In this document: positions 1 through 7,829 of the stretch, in pieces | Position numbering within the stretch: the first letter of the stretch is position 1 | Layout: every line of letters begins with the position of its first letter | Origin: Polyangia bacterium | GTDB lineage: Bacteria > Myxococcota_A > Polyangia > Nannocystales > Nannocystaceae | Direction: 5' to 3' | Assembly (NCBI GenBank): GCA_030429545.1 | Contig: JAUIFF010000001.1 | Location: 1,089,599-1,153,598, forward strand | DNA: 64,000 nt | The notes under the pieces: generated by a model | Told to the model about the DNA's origin: nothing | Database searches by the model: none | The model's input: the letters and a program-made list of their open reading frames with translations, nothing else | Translations under genes and position numbers: made by a program

Positions 1-922
1 CTGCCTCGAGTCCGATCTTGCCCCACAGGTGTTGGTAGCCGATGTGGATGTCGATCGGATGGCGGCGAATTAGGCCGGTGACAAACTGTGCTCCCTCGAG
101 GTTGTGCTCGGCCCCGATCGCCCCGGTAGCGAGGTAACCGGCCCCGGCGTACAGGCCCCACATCGACTGCCACGAAAGCGCGAGGTGGACACCACTTTGC
201 CAGGGAACTGAGGGGGCGTAGCTGTTGCCGGCATAGCTTGTCGAAACCCGTGCATAGCCATGTTTTCGCGGTTCGGGTTCGACGCGCCGCGGTCGTGGTA
301 CGTGCCTGGGAGGCGGGGTTGGGTCGATGCGCTGCGGTGGCGGATCGGGTGGTGGTTCGGGTTCGGAAACCAGTTCTTGGCCCTCGAGCAGGGCCGTCAC
401 CGATGCCCGCGAAATCATTGCAACAGCATCGATCTGGCTTTCGCTCCCCCCGGGGTCGGGGCTCAGCGTCACGGTGCGGCGGATCGGTGCGGCACGGCGC
501 GGGTCAAAAATGTAGAGGACGAGGTCGCCATTTTCCTGGCCATCAACCCACAACACGGCGGTTGCTCGATGCTTGGCGGCCAGCAACTGCGCCCGTTTGA
601 TCCGCAGCGAAAGCTCCCCGTTGGCCAGGAACACCGGCTCTTTGACCACGGTTGCAGACAACTCAACGAGTTCGAGTCGGAGGGCATCGAGGATTTGCCG
701 GGCTGTGTGCAGGTCCTCGTTGACATCGACCATAAACACGAGCGTGGCAACTTCCTGTGGCTGTGGCTGTGGCTGTGGTTGTGGTTGTGGTTGTGGTTGT
801 GGTTGTGGTTGTGGCTGCGTTGGTGGCTGGGCATGGGCGTAGACGGGTGACGCCGCAGCCGCGGTGACGGTTGCCGCAAACACTCCGGCAAGCTTTCGCA
901 GTTGGACCACTGCGGTGAGCAT
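1..922 (-). CDS. Exported protein with Gln-Pro repeat, C-terminus off the window edge
   Basis: The minus-strand frame from ATG at 922 stays open to base 1, so about 307 codons are visible and the C-terminus is missing. The N-terminus is a signal peptide with a likely cleavage after Ala-His-Ala. A (Gln-Pro)n tract of about 20 residues follows, then a globular part of about 130 residues (EVATLVFMVDVNEDL onward). A second Pro-rich linker leads into a Gly/aromatic stretch (GLYAGAGYLATG, IDIHIGYQHLWGKIG) that alternates like outer-membrane beta strands. I infer a periplasmic domain tethered to an outer-membrane barrel. No catalytic motif is visible and I do not recognise the family. The adjacent rlmD gene is divergent, with its start 79 bases away. 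Confidence 0.75.
   Translation of the reverse strand, partial: MLTAVVQLRKLAGVFAATVTAAAASPVYAHAQPPTQPQPQPQPQPQPQPQPQPQPQEVATLVFMVDVNEDLHTARQILDALRLELVELSATVVKEPVFLANGELSLRIKRAQLLAAKHRATAVLWVDGQENGDLVLYIFDPRRAAPIRRTVTLSPDPGGSESQIDAVAMISRASVTALLEGQELVSEPEPPPDPPPQRIDPTPPPRHVPRPRRVEPEPRKHGYARVSTSYAGNSYAPSVPWQSGVHLALSWQSMWGLYAGAGYLATGAIGAEHNLEGAQFVTGLIRRHPIDIHIGYQHLWGKIGLEA
755..814. repeat. Ten-copy hexanucleotide repeat coding for Gln-Pro
   Basis: Ten consecutive copies of CTGTGG or TTGTGG run without interruption: four of the first type, then six of the second. On the coding (minus) strand they read CCACAG/CCACAA, that is (Pro-Gln)n just after the signal peptide of the truncated gene. The unit is six bases, so copy-number slippage would lengthen or shorten the linker without a frameshift. 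Confidence 0.9.
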
Positions 923-1001
923 ACTCGCCAGCGGCACGCTCGGGGAGACGGTGGGCCAAACCGCTGGAACTCGGCAGTGAGACACAGTATGGTCGCTGGC
1001 C

Positions 1002-2321
1002 ATGAACGCCCCCGGTGCAGGCGACGGGCCCTCGGGGGCTTGCATGCCAATTTCCCAGGTGGAGATTCACGGCCTCGCCCATGGCGGGGAGGGGGTCGGA
1101 CGGCCGGTCGCGGGCGACGACCAACGTGTGTGGTTTGTCGCCGGGGCACTTCCCGGAGAGCGTGTTCGGGCAAAGCCCTTGCATGTACATAAGCATTTCA
1201 TACGCGGTGCAGTCGAGCACATTGACCAGGCCTCGCCTGCCCGGGTGGTGCCCCCGTGCTCGCTGGCAGGTACGTGCGGAGGGTGCAACTGGCAACATGT
1301 CGCCGCCGATCAGCAGCTGGAACTCAAGCGCGATATCGTGGCCAACCAGCTGCGCCACCTGTCCAATGTCCCAACGGTTCGCCTGGGTGCCGCGGCGGGC
1401 AACACCTATTACCGCCGGCGCGCCCGCATGCACTACCGCCGCGGCGACCAATTTGAGCTCGGCTTCTATCAAAAACACGGCGACAATGTTGTCGATGTCC
1501 ACACCTGTTTAGCCCTCGAACCGGTGCTGTTGGCAGCGCTTGCCAAGGTTCGCAAACTCGCTGCGTACCTGCCCCAAACCGGCTCTGTGCATGGTCTCAG
1601 CAACGGAAAACAGGTCGTGTTGGGTCTGCCAGTCGAGGGCTCCCTCGCGCAGCAAGGGCCCGCGCTGGTGATGCAGTGCCGCAAACTCCTTGATGATACA
1701 TTGATAGCGATCGAGCTGCGGGGCGACGACCGGCAGTCGCTGCGGATTGGTCCGACAACCCTGGCGATCGACGGCGGGGTATATCCGGCGATCGAGGCCG
1801 GTGCATTTTCGTTTGCCCAGGCCAACGCCGAGGTCAACCAGGCCTTGGTCGAGCATGTCTGCGAGGCCGGTGATGTAGCTGCCACGCAGGTCCTCGAGGT
1901 CTACGCCGGCAGCGGTAACTTTACCCGTGCGCTGGTCTCGAAGGCCCGGCGCGTGGTGGCGATCGAAAGTGCCAAAGATGCGGTTGAGAGGCTCAAAAAC
2001 CTGTCAGGAACGGCGCCCGTCGAGGTTTTGGGTGGCGACGCCAGCCGCCGCCTGACCGAGCTTATCGACGCCGGGCGGCGGTTTGATGTCACGGTCGTCG
2101 ACCCTCCGCGCCGGGGCCTCGGTAAACAAGTTGTGCATGCACTGAGCCTACTCACACTTCGGCGTGTGGTGTATGTTTCGTGCGACCCCGCGACCCTGGC
2201 CCGCGACCTTCGGGCATTGACCGAGCGGGGTTTTGGTCTGCGAGATGTTACTGTGTTCGACCTGATGCCCATGACCTCTCAAATCGAAACCGTCGCAGTG
2301 CTCGAGCGGGGGCCGGTATGA
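1002..2321 (+). CDS. rlmD: 23S rRNA (uracil-5-)-methyltransferase, RlmD/TrmA family
   Basis: SAM-dependent methyltransferase that makes 5-methyluridine in RNA. The N-terminus (about residues 16-75) fits a TRAM RNA-binding domain. Cysteines 86, 92 and 95 (CSLAGTCGGC) plus the Cys in VHTCLALEP match the 4Fe-4S ligands of RlmD/RlmC. The SAM loop is LEVYAGSGNF. DPPRRG and the catalytic-Cys motif YVSCDPATLARDL are both present. At 439 aa it is normal for the family. ATG 1044 (MPISQVEIHG) is an alternative start, since no clear Shine-Dalgarno marks either. Its stop overlaps the holA start (ATGA). Which uridine is modified (RlmC or RlmD type) cannot be told from sequence. Confidence 0.9.
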   Translation: MNAPGAGDGPSGACMPISQVEIHGLAHGGEGVGRPVAGDDQRVWFVAGALPGERVRAKPLHVHKHFIRGAVEHIDQASPARVVPPCSLAGTCGGCNWQHVAADQQLELKRDIVANQLRHLSNVPTVRLGAAAGNTYYRRRARMHYRRGDQFELGFYQKHGDNVVDVHTCLALEPVLLAALAKVRKLAAYLPQTGSVHGLSNGKQVVLGLPVEGSLAQQGPALVMQCRKLLDDTLIAIELRGDDRQSLRIGPTTLAIDGGVYPAIEAGAFSFAQANAEVNQALVEHVCEAGDVAATQVLEVYAGSGNFTRALVSKARRVVAIESAKDAVERLKNLSGTAPVEVLGGDASRRLTELIDAGRRFDVTVVDPPRRGLGKQVVHALSLLTLRRVVYVSCDPATLARDLRALTERGFGLRDVTVFDLMPMTSQIETVAVLERGPV

Positions 2322-3436
2322 GCCCGCGGGGCACCAAAGGTGGTGGCGGGGATCCACTGGCTGAGCTCGAGGCTGCGGTCGCCCGCGGTGACCTGGCCAA
2401 TGTCTATGTGCTCTACGGCGACGAACCCGATGCCATTCGCCGGGCCGTGGCCACCATTCGCAAGGCTGTGATTCCGCCCGACGACGCGACGGCAAAGTCG
2501 ATGGAGGCCTTCAACTACGACCGTTTTGACGGGCCCGATGTCAAGGCGGCCAAGCAGGTACTCGACGCCTGCGTCCAGGTACCAATGCTGTCCAAGTATC
2601 GCCTTGTCGAACTCGCCAACCCCGATGAGCTCGGCAAGTACCGGCGCGGTAGCGACGACGATGGCCCGGTCTCAACCCGCGATGCAGCGACCAACGCGAT
2701 CGCGGAATATGTGGCCAAGCCGTGCCCCTCGACGGTGTTTGTGATCTACGGTTCGCAGATCGACGGCCGCGCCAAACTCGTGAAGGCCGCGCAAAAAACC
2801 GGGCGTGTGTGCAAGTTTACGGGCCTGGGCCATGACAGCGAGGGGATTGCCTACGTCATCAGCGAGGGCAAGCGGTTGCAGGTACAAATTGATCGGCGCG
2901 CCGCCGCGTGGTTGGTCGAGTGTATCGGCACCAGTCGCAGCGAGCTCACCGGTGCGGTCGAGCGGGCCAAGCTCTATGCCGACCGAGCCAAGCTGACGCG
3001 CGACGACTTTGAGGCGGTTGTCGCCCACACGCGCGAGGCCAACATCTTCCACCTGACCGATGCCGTGGGTCAGGGCGACGCCCGCACAGCCCTGGAGGTG
3101 CTCGCCCAACTGTTTGCCACCGGCGAGAAGGACCAGGGTTCGGCGATGCGCGTGTTTGCCATGCTCACCCGCCAGATCCGACTGATTTTTGCCGCCAAGT
3201 TCCACAATCAAACCCGCGGGTTGGAGGGGCAAAAGCCGTTTATCGTGCGCAAGTTACAGGAGCAGGCCCGCGGGTTCGATAGCCATCGTTTACGCGCGGC
3301 CTACTCGGGGTTAGCCCGGCTCGATCACGACCTCAAAGGAGGCTCGCGGGTGGCCTACGCGTCACCGTATTTAGCCCTGCAGCGCTGGATTTTGGATACC
3401 TGTGGGGCCCTGCACGGGGTCGACCCGCGGCGTTAA
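2318..3436 (+). CDS. holA: DNA polymerase III delta subunit
   Basis: Clamp-loader delta subunit, which opens the beta sliding clamp. The N-terminus LANVYVLYGDEP is the degenerate P-loop strand typical of HolA. Next come the AAA+-like body and a helical C-terminal collar (RVFAMLTRQIRLIFAAKFHNQ, ARLDHDLKGG) that matches the conserved end of the family. The 372-aa length is typical. The ATG at 2318 overlaps the preceding TGA by four bases, which fixes the start and implies translational coupling to the rRNA methyltransferase. Confidence 0.88.
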   Translation: MSPRGTKGGGGDPLAELEAAVARGDLANVYVLYGDEPDAIRRAVATIRKAVIPPDDATAKSMEAFNYDRFDGPDVKAAKQVLDACVQVPMLSKYRLVELANPDELGKYRRGSDDDGPVSTRDAATNAIAEYVAKPCPSTVFVIYGSQIDGRAKLVKAAQKTGRVCKFTGLGHDSEGIAYVISEGKRLQVQIDRRAAAWLVECIGTSRSELTGAVERAKLYADRAKLTRDDFEAVVAHTREANIFHLTDAVGQGDARTALEVLAQLFATGEKDQGSAMRVFAMLTRQIRLIFAAKFHNQTRGLEGQKPFIVRKLQEQARGFDSHRLRAAYSGLARLDHDLKGGSRVAYASPYLALQRWILDTCGALHGVDPRR

Positions 3437-3496
3437 CATCAATTTGTTTATACAAGTGAGTTCCCGGGCGCAACTGCGCAGCAGGTTGAATCGTGC

Positions 3497-3910
3497 TTGT
3501 CCGTAGCGATCGACTCCTGCACAATTCACGCGGTGGCAGGGCTGACCAAAGACCAGGTAATTGCCTATCTCTCGGCCCTGCAGCCGAGTGAGCTCCAAGA
3601 TCTCATCCTCGAGCTCGAAGATCATTGGGGTATCGAGCGCTTGGCGGTCCCCACGATCGAACCTCTCATGGGGATGCCGATCGACATGGGGATGCCGGCC
3701 GGTTTTGATGTTGTGCTGACCGCCGCTGGTAGTCGTCGGATCGAGGTTATGAAAGTCCTGCGGCAGATTCTTGGGCTCGGGTTGCGCGAGGTCAAGGCCA
3801 TGGTCGACGCCACCGGGCCGGTTGTTTTGCGTAGTGATCTTGATCGCGGCCATGCGGTGGAGATCGCCAACAAACTTCGCGGGGTCGGGGCCGAGGTCGA
3901 GGTCCGGTGA
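3497..3910 (+). CDS. Ribosomal protein L7/L12 C-terminal-domain protein
   Basis: The last 70 residues follow the L7/L12 C-terminal domain closely: FDVVLTAAGSRRIEVMKVLR, then GLGLREVKAMVDATG, ending GAEVEVR. In L12 this domain binds translation GTPases. The N-terminal half has a helical stretch (LTKDQVIAYLSALQPSELQDL) but lacks the Ala/Gly hinge of genuine RplL. No rplJ, rplA or rpoB neighbour is present, so this is a paralogue and not the ribosomal stalk gene. The longest frame starts with TTG at 3497. GTG at 3533 (VAGLTKDQ) is an equally good start. The stop overlaps the next gene start. Confidence 0.72.
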   Translation: MSVAIDSCTIHAVAGLTKDQVIAYLSALQPSELQDLILELEDHWGIERLAVPTIEPLMGMPIDMGMPAGFDVVLTAAGSRRIEVMKVLRQILGLGLREVKAMVDATGPVVLRSDLDRGHAVEIANKLRGVGAEVEVR

Positions 3911-4188
3911 TGCGGCGCTCACTCAAACTCAAGTTCGCCTGCCACGAGGATTGGGACAGTTTTGTTGGCGACGACAAACGGCGACTGTGTGAACGTTGCG
4001 TACGCAATGTTCATGACCTGTCGGTGCTCACCCGGAACGAGGCCCAGGAGTTGTTTCGCCACCCACCGGCCGAAGGGTTGTGTGTGCGTTACGCCCACGA
4101 TGGCCAGGGGAGGGTGCTGTTTCGCTCCGAACGCTACCCGGGGCGGCAGGTGTGGAAGCGGTTTGTCCCGCCACCGCGTGAGTCGTAG
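3910..4188 (+). CDS. Small cysteine-rich (putative zinc-binding) protein
   Basis: A 92-aa protein with Cys11, Cys27 and Cys30 in the arrangement ACHEDWDSF...LCERCVRNVHDLS. This resembles the short Cys-x-x-Cys module with a V-x-D-x-S tail found in small proteins and in front of larger domains in Bacteroidota and myxobacteria. Metal binding is inferred. ATG 3910 overlaps the preceding TGA; GTG 3907 is possible. It is probably cotranscribed with the L12-like gene. The 3' end, including the stop codon, is duplicated immediately downstream (4265-4430). No function is known to me. Confidence 0.65.
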   Translation: MRRSLKLKFACHEDWDSFVGDDKRRLCERCVRNVHDLSVLTRNEAQELFRHPPAEGLCVRYAHDGQGRVLFRSERYPGRQVWKRFVPPPRES

Positions 4189-4267
4189 CCGCGGTCACTC
4201 GCCACGGTCACTCGCCACAGTTGCGATTCCCCAAACTCGGGCTGGCGTTGTGACGAGAAACTTAGGG
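4108..4267 (+). repeat. Tandem duplication, copy 1 (3' end of small Cys-rich gene)
   Basis: This stretch runs from GGGAGGGTGCTGTTTCG to GTTGTGACGAGAAACTTAGGG and covers the last 27 codons of the gene ending at 4188 plus about 80 bases after it. The same order of blocks recurs at 4265-4430, about 157 bases on. The copies are diverged but clearly alignable. Confidence 0.85.
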
Positions 4268-4430
4268 AGGGTGCTGTTTCGTTCCGAACGCTACCCGGAG
4301 CTTCAGGTGTGGAAGTGGTTTGTCCCGCCACCGCGTGAGTCGTAGCCGCGGTCTCTCGCCACGGTTGCGACTTGCCAAAACTCGTAGGGGATTCGCGGAT
4401 AAGCGCGGCGTTGTGACGAGAAATCTAGGG
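4265..4430 (+). repeat. Tandem duplication, copy 2
   Basis: This is the second copy of the 4108-4267 block. It keeps the block encoding FRSERYP and FVPPPRES with its TAG stop, but has no start codon or N-terminal half, so it is a dead gene tail. Within it the CACTCGCCACGGT sub-repeat is reduced, and about 20 bases (GTAGGGGATTCGCGGATAAG) differ. Its last bases overlap the stop of the convergent methyltransferase gene. Confidence 0.85.
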
Positions 4431-5297
4431 CTGCGAACTCGCGCCGACACGGGCATGGACAATGCGAACAAGCCCGGGGCCGCGGCGCGTGTCCAGCCCA
4501 AGGCGCTCGAGGTGCTCCTGTGGCCGATACAACATCGAGTCGCTAAAACCTGCACGAAGGAGGGCTTGGGACGCGTCGCGGTGATCTTGAAAGTGTAGAT
4601 GCACTTTTCCCCGGGCAACAACTTCGATAACCCGCTGCGCCACCTTGGTGGGCCAGTAGGCCTGGGTCTCGTCGCGTAGGTGCAGGTCGCTCAGGTAATG
4701 GCCGCTGCCAAAGCGTGCGAGCACCCCGGCAACCCGTTGCCAAAGGGCCTCGACGGCCGCTGTGGGGAAGTAGTTCACGAGCCCCTCACTGACAATCGCG
4801 GTCGGCTCGTTGGTATTGAGGTAGGCAGCGACGACCGACTCAAAACTGTCTGGGGTGTCATGTGCAAATACATCGAGCGTGCAGATCCGGTGCCCGGGTG
4901 GCATCGGGCGGTCGAGGGTGGCAATTGCCCGGCGCTTGCGGGCGACCATGCCCGGAAGATCAGTCTCGATGTAGCTCAGCCCACGGTCGCCAAACCGTTT
5001 GAGCATGCGCAGGGCCCGGCCCGACATCCCAGCGGCAAGCTCGATAACTTGGGTCACCCCGTCCTGTTCAATCGCGGTCGCCAGCAGGTCGTCGAGCAAC
5101 AGGTGGCGCTCGAGCAACATGCGCTCGAGCGTTAACCCGCCAGTCACGCGGGCGAGGGCTCCCACGAGGGGGGCGGTTGCCACAAACAACGCGCCGCCAA
5201 AACGCGTGCCAAAGGCCGCGGGCGAAAGCTGGTGCCGACACCAGACCTCGCCGGTGTAGTGGGCAGTTGGACTTATGCGGGCAGAGTCGTTGGCCAT
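4425..5297 (-). CDS. Class I SAM-dependent methyltransferase, LCM-like
   Basis: A 290-aa protein that opens with SARISPTAHYTGEVW, an N-terminus typical of the leucine-carboxyl-methyltransferase-like (LCM/PPM) class. The SAM-binding loop is VIELAAGMSGRAL, followed by an acidic strand end (YIETDLP) and a post-II motif (IVSEGLVNYF). The substrate is unknown; family members methylate carboxylates or small molecules. It starts at ATG 5297 and lies 29 bases downstream of another methyltransferase on the same strand, so the two are probably one operon. Confidence 0.8.
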   Translation of the reverse strand: MANDSARISPTAHYTGEVWCRHQLSPAAFGTRFGGALFVATAPLVGALARVTGGLTLERMLLERHLLLDDLLATAIEQDGVTQVIELAAGMSGRALRMLKRFGDRGLSYIETDLPGMVARKRRAIATLDRPMPPGHRICTLDVFAHDTPDSFESVVAAYLNTNEPTAIVSEGLVNYFPTAAVEALWQRVAGVLARFGSGHYLSDLHLRDETQAYWPTKVAQRVIEVVARGKVHLHFQDHRDASQALLRAGFSDSMLYRPQEHLERLGLDTRRGPGLVRIVHARVGASSQP

Positions 5298-5326
5298 GGC
5301 GTTCAGATTTGTTGTTGATACATGTT

Positions 5327-6118
5327 CTACGCGGGGCGGACAGCCGGGATGCCCTCAAAGATGGTGGCGATGCCCCGGGGAAAGTAGGGCTCCTCATGAA
5401 AGCGCCAACGGTAGCCGCCACCGAGATCGGCGATCATGTGCTCGAGCTCGCCGCGGGAGTACATACGCATGGTCGAAACCAGGCCGTCCCACAGCCCGAG
5501 GGCAGGGACGACCGGCACGCCATAGGTCAGCAGGCCCTTGAGCAGTCGCCGGGAGCCGGCGAGTAAAGGATTGATATACATCGAAAGTGCAAGAATCGGC
5601 AGCATCGCGGCAAACCGTGAGAATTTGCGGGGGCAGGGCTCGACGATAAAAATCGCCTGGCGGTTGCGAACTGCGTCGGCGAGAATGCGGGCGGCGAGCT
5701 GCGGCGGAAAGTGGTGAAACGCGCTGATGACCGTACGAGCTCCATGCTCGATGTTGTCGGGGACGGCCGTGGCATCGACTGGCGTCCGCATGACTTCGAT
5801 TTGCGAGGGCCAGCGGCGGGCGACCCGGTCCATCGACGCGAGGTTGGGAAATAGATCTGAGGTGATAAACCGCGGCGCCTGAACGCCCCGTCGGCGCAGG
5901 GCATCGAGCAGGATCGAGACCGGCTCCCCAGAACCGCTACACAGGTCGAGGACCGTGTCACAACCCGCGCGTTGGCAAAAGTCGGCAAACCGGTTGCCGA
6001 CACCATCGTAGACCCGGCCCCATCGCAACCCGCGACCGAGCGTTTCGACAATCGACTCGCGAATCACACCCGGGCACTCCGAGCGCTCGTGAAATTCAAA
6101 GGCATGGATCCGGCGCAT
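5327..6118 (-). CDS. Class I SAM-dependent methyltransferase
   Basis: The SAM-binding motif I is TVLDLCSGSGEPVS, the acidic motif II ends in ITSDLFPNL, and motif IV is TVISAFHHFPP. A hydrophobic central segment (MLPILALSMYINPLLAG) suggests membrane association. I chose ATG 6118 (MRRIHAFEFHE). The open frame reaches 6220, but that would overlap the leader of the divergent aminotransferase. The substrate is unknown. The 29-base gap to the next methyltransferase suggests cotranscription. Confidence 0.75.
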   Translation of the reverse strand: MRRIHAFEFHERSECPGVIRESIVETLGRGLRWGRVYDGVGNRFADFCQRAGCDTVLDLCSGSGEPVSILLDALRRRGVQAPRFITSDLFPNLASMDRVARRWPSQIEVMRTPVDATAVPDNIEHGARTVISAFHHFPPQLAARILADAVRNRQAIFIVEPCPRKFSRFAAMLPILALSMYINPLLAGSRRLLKGLLTYGVPVVPALGLWDGLVSTMRMYSRGELEHMIADLGGGYRWRFHEEPYFPRGIATIFEGIPAVRPA

Positions 6119-6249
6119 AGATTGCCAGAGGGTAACAGGAGCCGGGCATGGCTTGTCTCGGACGGGTGAGTTTGGCGTTTGCTTTGTCGCCAAACTGTCC
6201 GCGACTAGGGGGTCTCGCATCGCGGTCCGAACCGAGCTACATATCGGGG

Positions 6250-7479
6250 GTGCAGGGTGCTCGCCAATCCCATCCCCTTCCTGTCAACGCCCGCGCCCAG
6301 GCGATTGCTCCGTCGGCGACCATGGCTGTCTCGGCCCGGGCCAAGCAGCTGGTCGCGGAGGGTCGAGATGTGCTTAGCTTTAGTGCGGGTGAGCCCGATT
6401 TTCGCCCGCCACAGGCCGTGACCGACGCGGTAGCGGCATTTATCAGCAAGCACCCGGTCGGTTACTCGTCGGTTCGCGGGCTGCCGAAGTTGCTCGACGC
6501 GGTGGCTGCCGACCTCCAGGCGTTTCACGGCCGGGCGTTTACCCGCCCCGAAATCCTGGTGACCTGCGGGGCCAAGCACAGCCTCGCAGGGCTGTTTTTG
6601 GTGACGCTGTCGCCCGGTGACGAAGTTGTGATTCCGGCACCCTATTGGGTTTCGTACCCGGAGATGGTCCGGCTAGGTGGTGGCGAGCCGGTGGTTGTCG
6701 GCTGTCGCCCTGAACATGGGCTACGTCTTGCGCCCGAGGACCTCGAGCGGGTGCTCACCCCGAACACGCGGTTTGTCGTGCTCAACAGTCCGTGTAACCC
6801 CACTGGTGTGGCCTATACCGGGGAGCAACTGCGTGCGCTCGGTGAGGTGATGGCCCGGGTTGCGCCGCAGGCTTGGCTTTTGTGCGACGATATTTACCGT
6901 CACCTCGTCTACGACGGGTTCACCCAAGAAAGTGCATTTCAAGCGCTTTCGGGGGTGACCGAGCAAATCGTGGTGGTCGACGGCGTGTCCAAAAGCCACG
7001 CCATGACGGGTTACCGAATTGGCTACCTCGCCGGGCCCAAACACATCATTTCGGCCGCCGCACGGGTCCAGGGGCAGATGACATCCGGGGCTGCCACGAC
7101 CTCACAGATCGCCGCAATCGCTGCTTTGACCGACCCGAGCTGCCGCGAGGCGGTCGTCCGTATGCGCGATGCCTTTGCCGCCCGGCGCTCGATGATGTTG
7201 CAACTTTTTGCCGGGATTCCCGGTCTGCGGGTTCAGCCACCCCAGGGCGCGTTTTACCTGTTTCTCGATATCTCTGAGCACGTTGGTGCCAACACGCGGT
7301 TTGCCGACGACATCGCCCTGGCAACCTGGTTGCTCGAAGAACACCTGCTGGCGACAGTGCCGGGAACGCCGTTTGGGGCGCCCGGCTACTTGCGTTGGAG
7401 CTATGCCACCGACGAGGACAGCCTGCGACGGGGTGCACAACGCTTGCGAGCCGCGTTGTCCCAGCTCGCTGCCGGCTAA
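6250..7479 (+). CDS. Pyridoxal-phosphate aminotransferase class I/II (aspartate aminotransferase-like)
   Basis: Fold-type I PLP aminotransferase. The N-terminus NARAQAIAPSATMAVSARA is characteristic of bacterial class I-gamma aspartate aminotransferases. SFSAGEPDF, NSPCNPTG (substrate carboxylate and PLP contacts), the conserved CDDIY and the PLP-lysine motif VDGVSKSHAMTGYRIGY are all in order. The PLP lysine is the K of SKSH. GTG 6250 is chosen because the family needs the residues before MAVSARA; upstream in-frame codons look unstructured. The gene is about 409 aa, a normal size. The exact substrate (aspartate or a related amino acid) is inferred from family only. Confidence 0.88.
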   Translation: MQGARQSHPLPVNARAQAIAPSATMAVSARAKQLVAEGRDVLSFSAGEPDFRPPQAVTDAVAAFISKHPVGYSSVRGLPKLLDAVAADLQAFHGRAFTRPEILVTCGAKHSLAGLFLVTLSPGDEVVIPAPYWVSYPEMVRLGGGEPVVVGCRPEHGLRLAPEDLERVLTPNTRFVVLNSPCNPTGVAYTGEQLRALGEVMARVAPQAWLLCDDIYRHLVYDGFTQESAFQALSGVTEQIVVVDGVSKSHAMTGYRIGYLAGPKHIISAAARVQGQMTSGAATTSQIAAIAALTDPSCREAVVRMRDAFAARRSMMLQLFAGIPGLRVQPPQGAFYLFLDISEHVGANTRFADDIALATWLLEEHLLATVPGTPFGAPGYLRWSYATDEDSLRRGAQRLRAALSQLAAG

Positions 7480-7573
7480 CGCTGCCCGCAGTTTTCTCGA
7501 CACTCAGGCGCCGAGGACATGCCAAAGCAAACGTATTGTCGGCGCAGTCTTCGGCGCGGAGGTGCCGAACTAC

Positions 7574-7756
7574 TTAGTGGGTGAGGGGCGGCTCAAAGTC
7601 GTCGTCAAACCCGATCGGGCGGGTGATCCGATAGTTCTCGTCGAGCCAGTTGGCGAGGTCCGCCATCTTGCACCGGTTGCTGCAAAACGGCCGGTGGGGG
7701 AAGTCCGCGGGCACGTTCTTAAGCTCGCGGCGACATGAGGGGCACCTGATCTTCAC
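7574..7756 (-). CDS. yacG: DNA gyrase inhibitor YacG, zinc-binding
   Basis: A 60-aa protein with the full YacG signature: CPSC at residues 5-8, then FCSNRCKMADLANWL with the second Cys pair at 25 and 29. Zinc is bound by four cysteines. In Escherichia coli the protein binds GyrB and inhibits gyrase. The C-terminal tail DENYRI is also conserved. The usual coaE neighbour is not present. The gene converges with the aminotransferase. Confidence 0.88.
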   Translation of the reverse strand: MKIRCPSCRRELKNVPADFPHRPFCSNRCKMADLANWLDENYRITRPIGFDDDFEPPLTH

Positions 7757-7829
7757 CGCGACGTTGTAGCAGATGTACCGCGCGGTTGCCCGACCAAGAT
7801 GTTGGTGTGCCTACAAGTTTACCCGAGCT

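Noticed and set aside
663..1502. 279-codon minus-strand frame spanning the rlmD start
   Set aside because: It overlaps rlmD and the truncated gene in a different frame, includes a Thr/Ala repeat that is the Gln-Pro repeat read out of frame, and has no start context.
4000..4009. TTGCGTACGCAA-like perfect palindrome in the small Cys-rich gene as a further copy of the iterated motif
   Set aside because: It reads TGCGTACGCA and breaks the TGYA half-site; it is not counted with the 45 exact copies.
7483..7573. Possible third copy of the inverted-repeat element between the aminotransferase and yacG (GCTGCCCGCAGTTTTCTCGAC, then GGCGCGGAGGTGCCG)
   Set aside because: The left end and part of the interior look related, and the site is again between convergent genes. 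But the right end lacks the CGAGAAAACCACGG repeat, so similarity is too weak to call.
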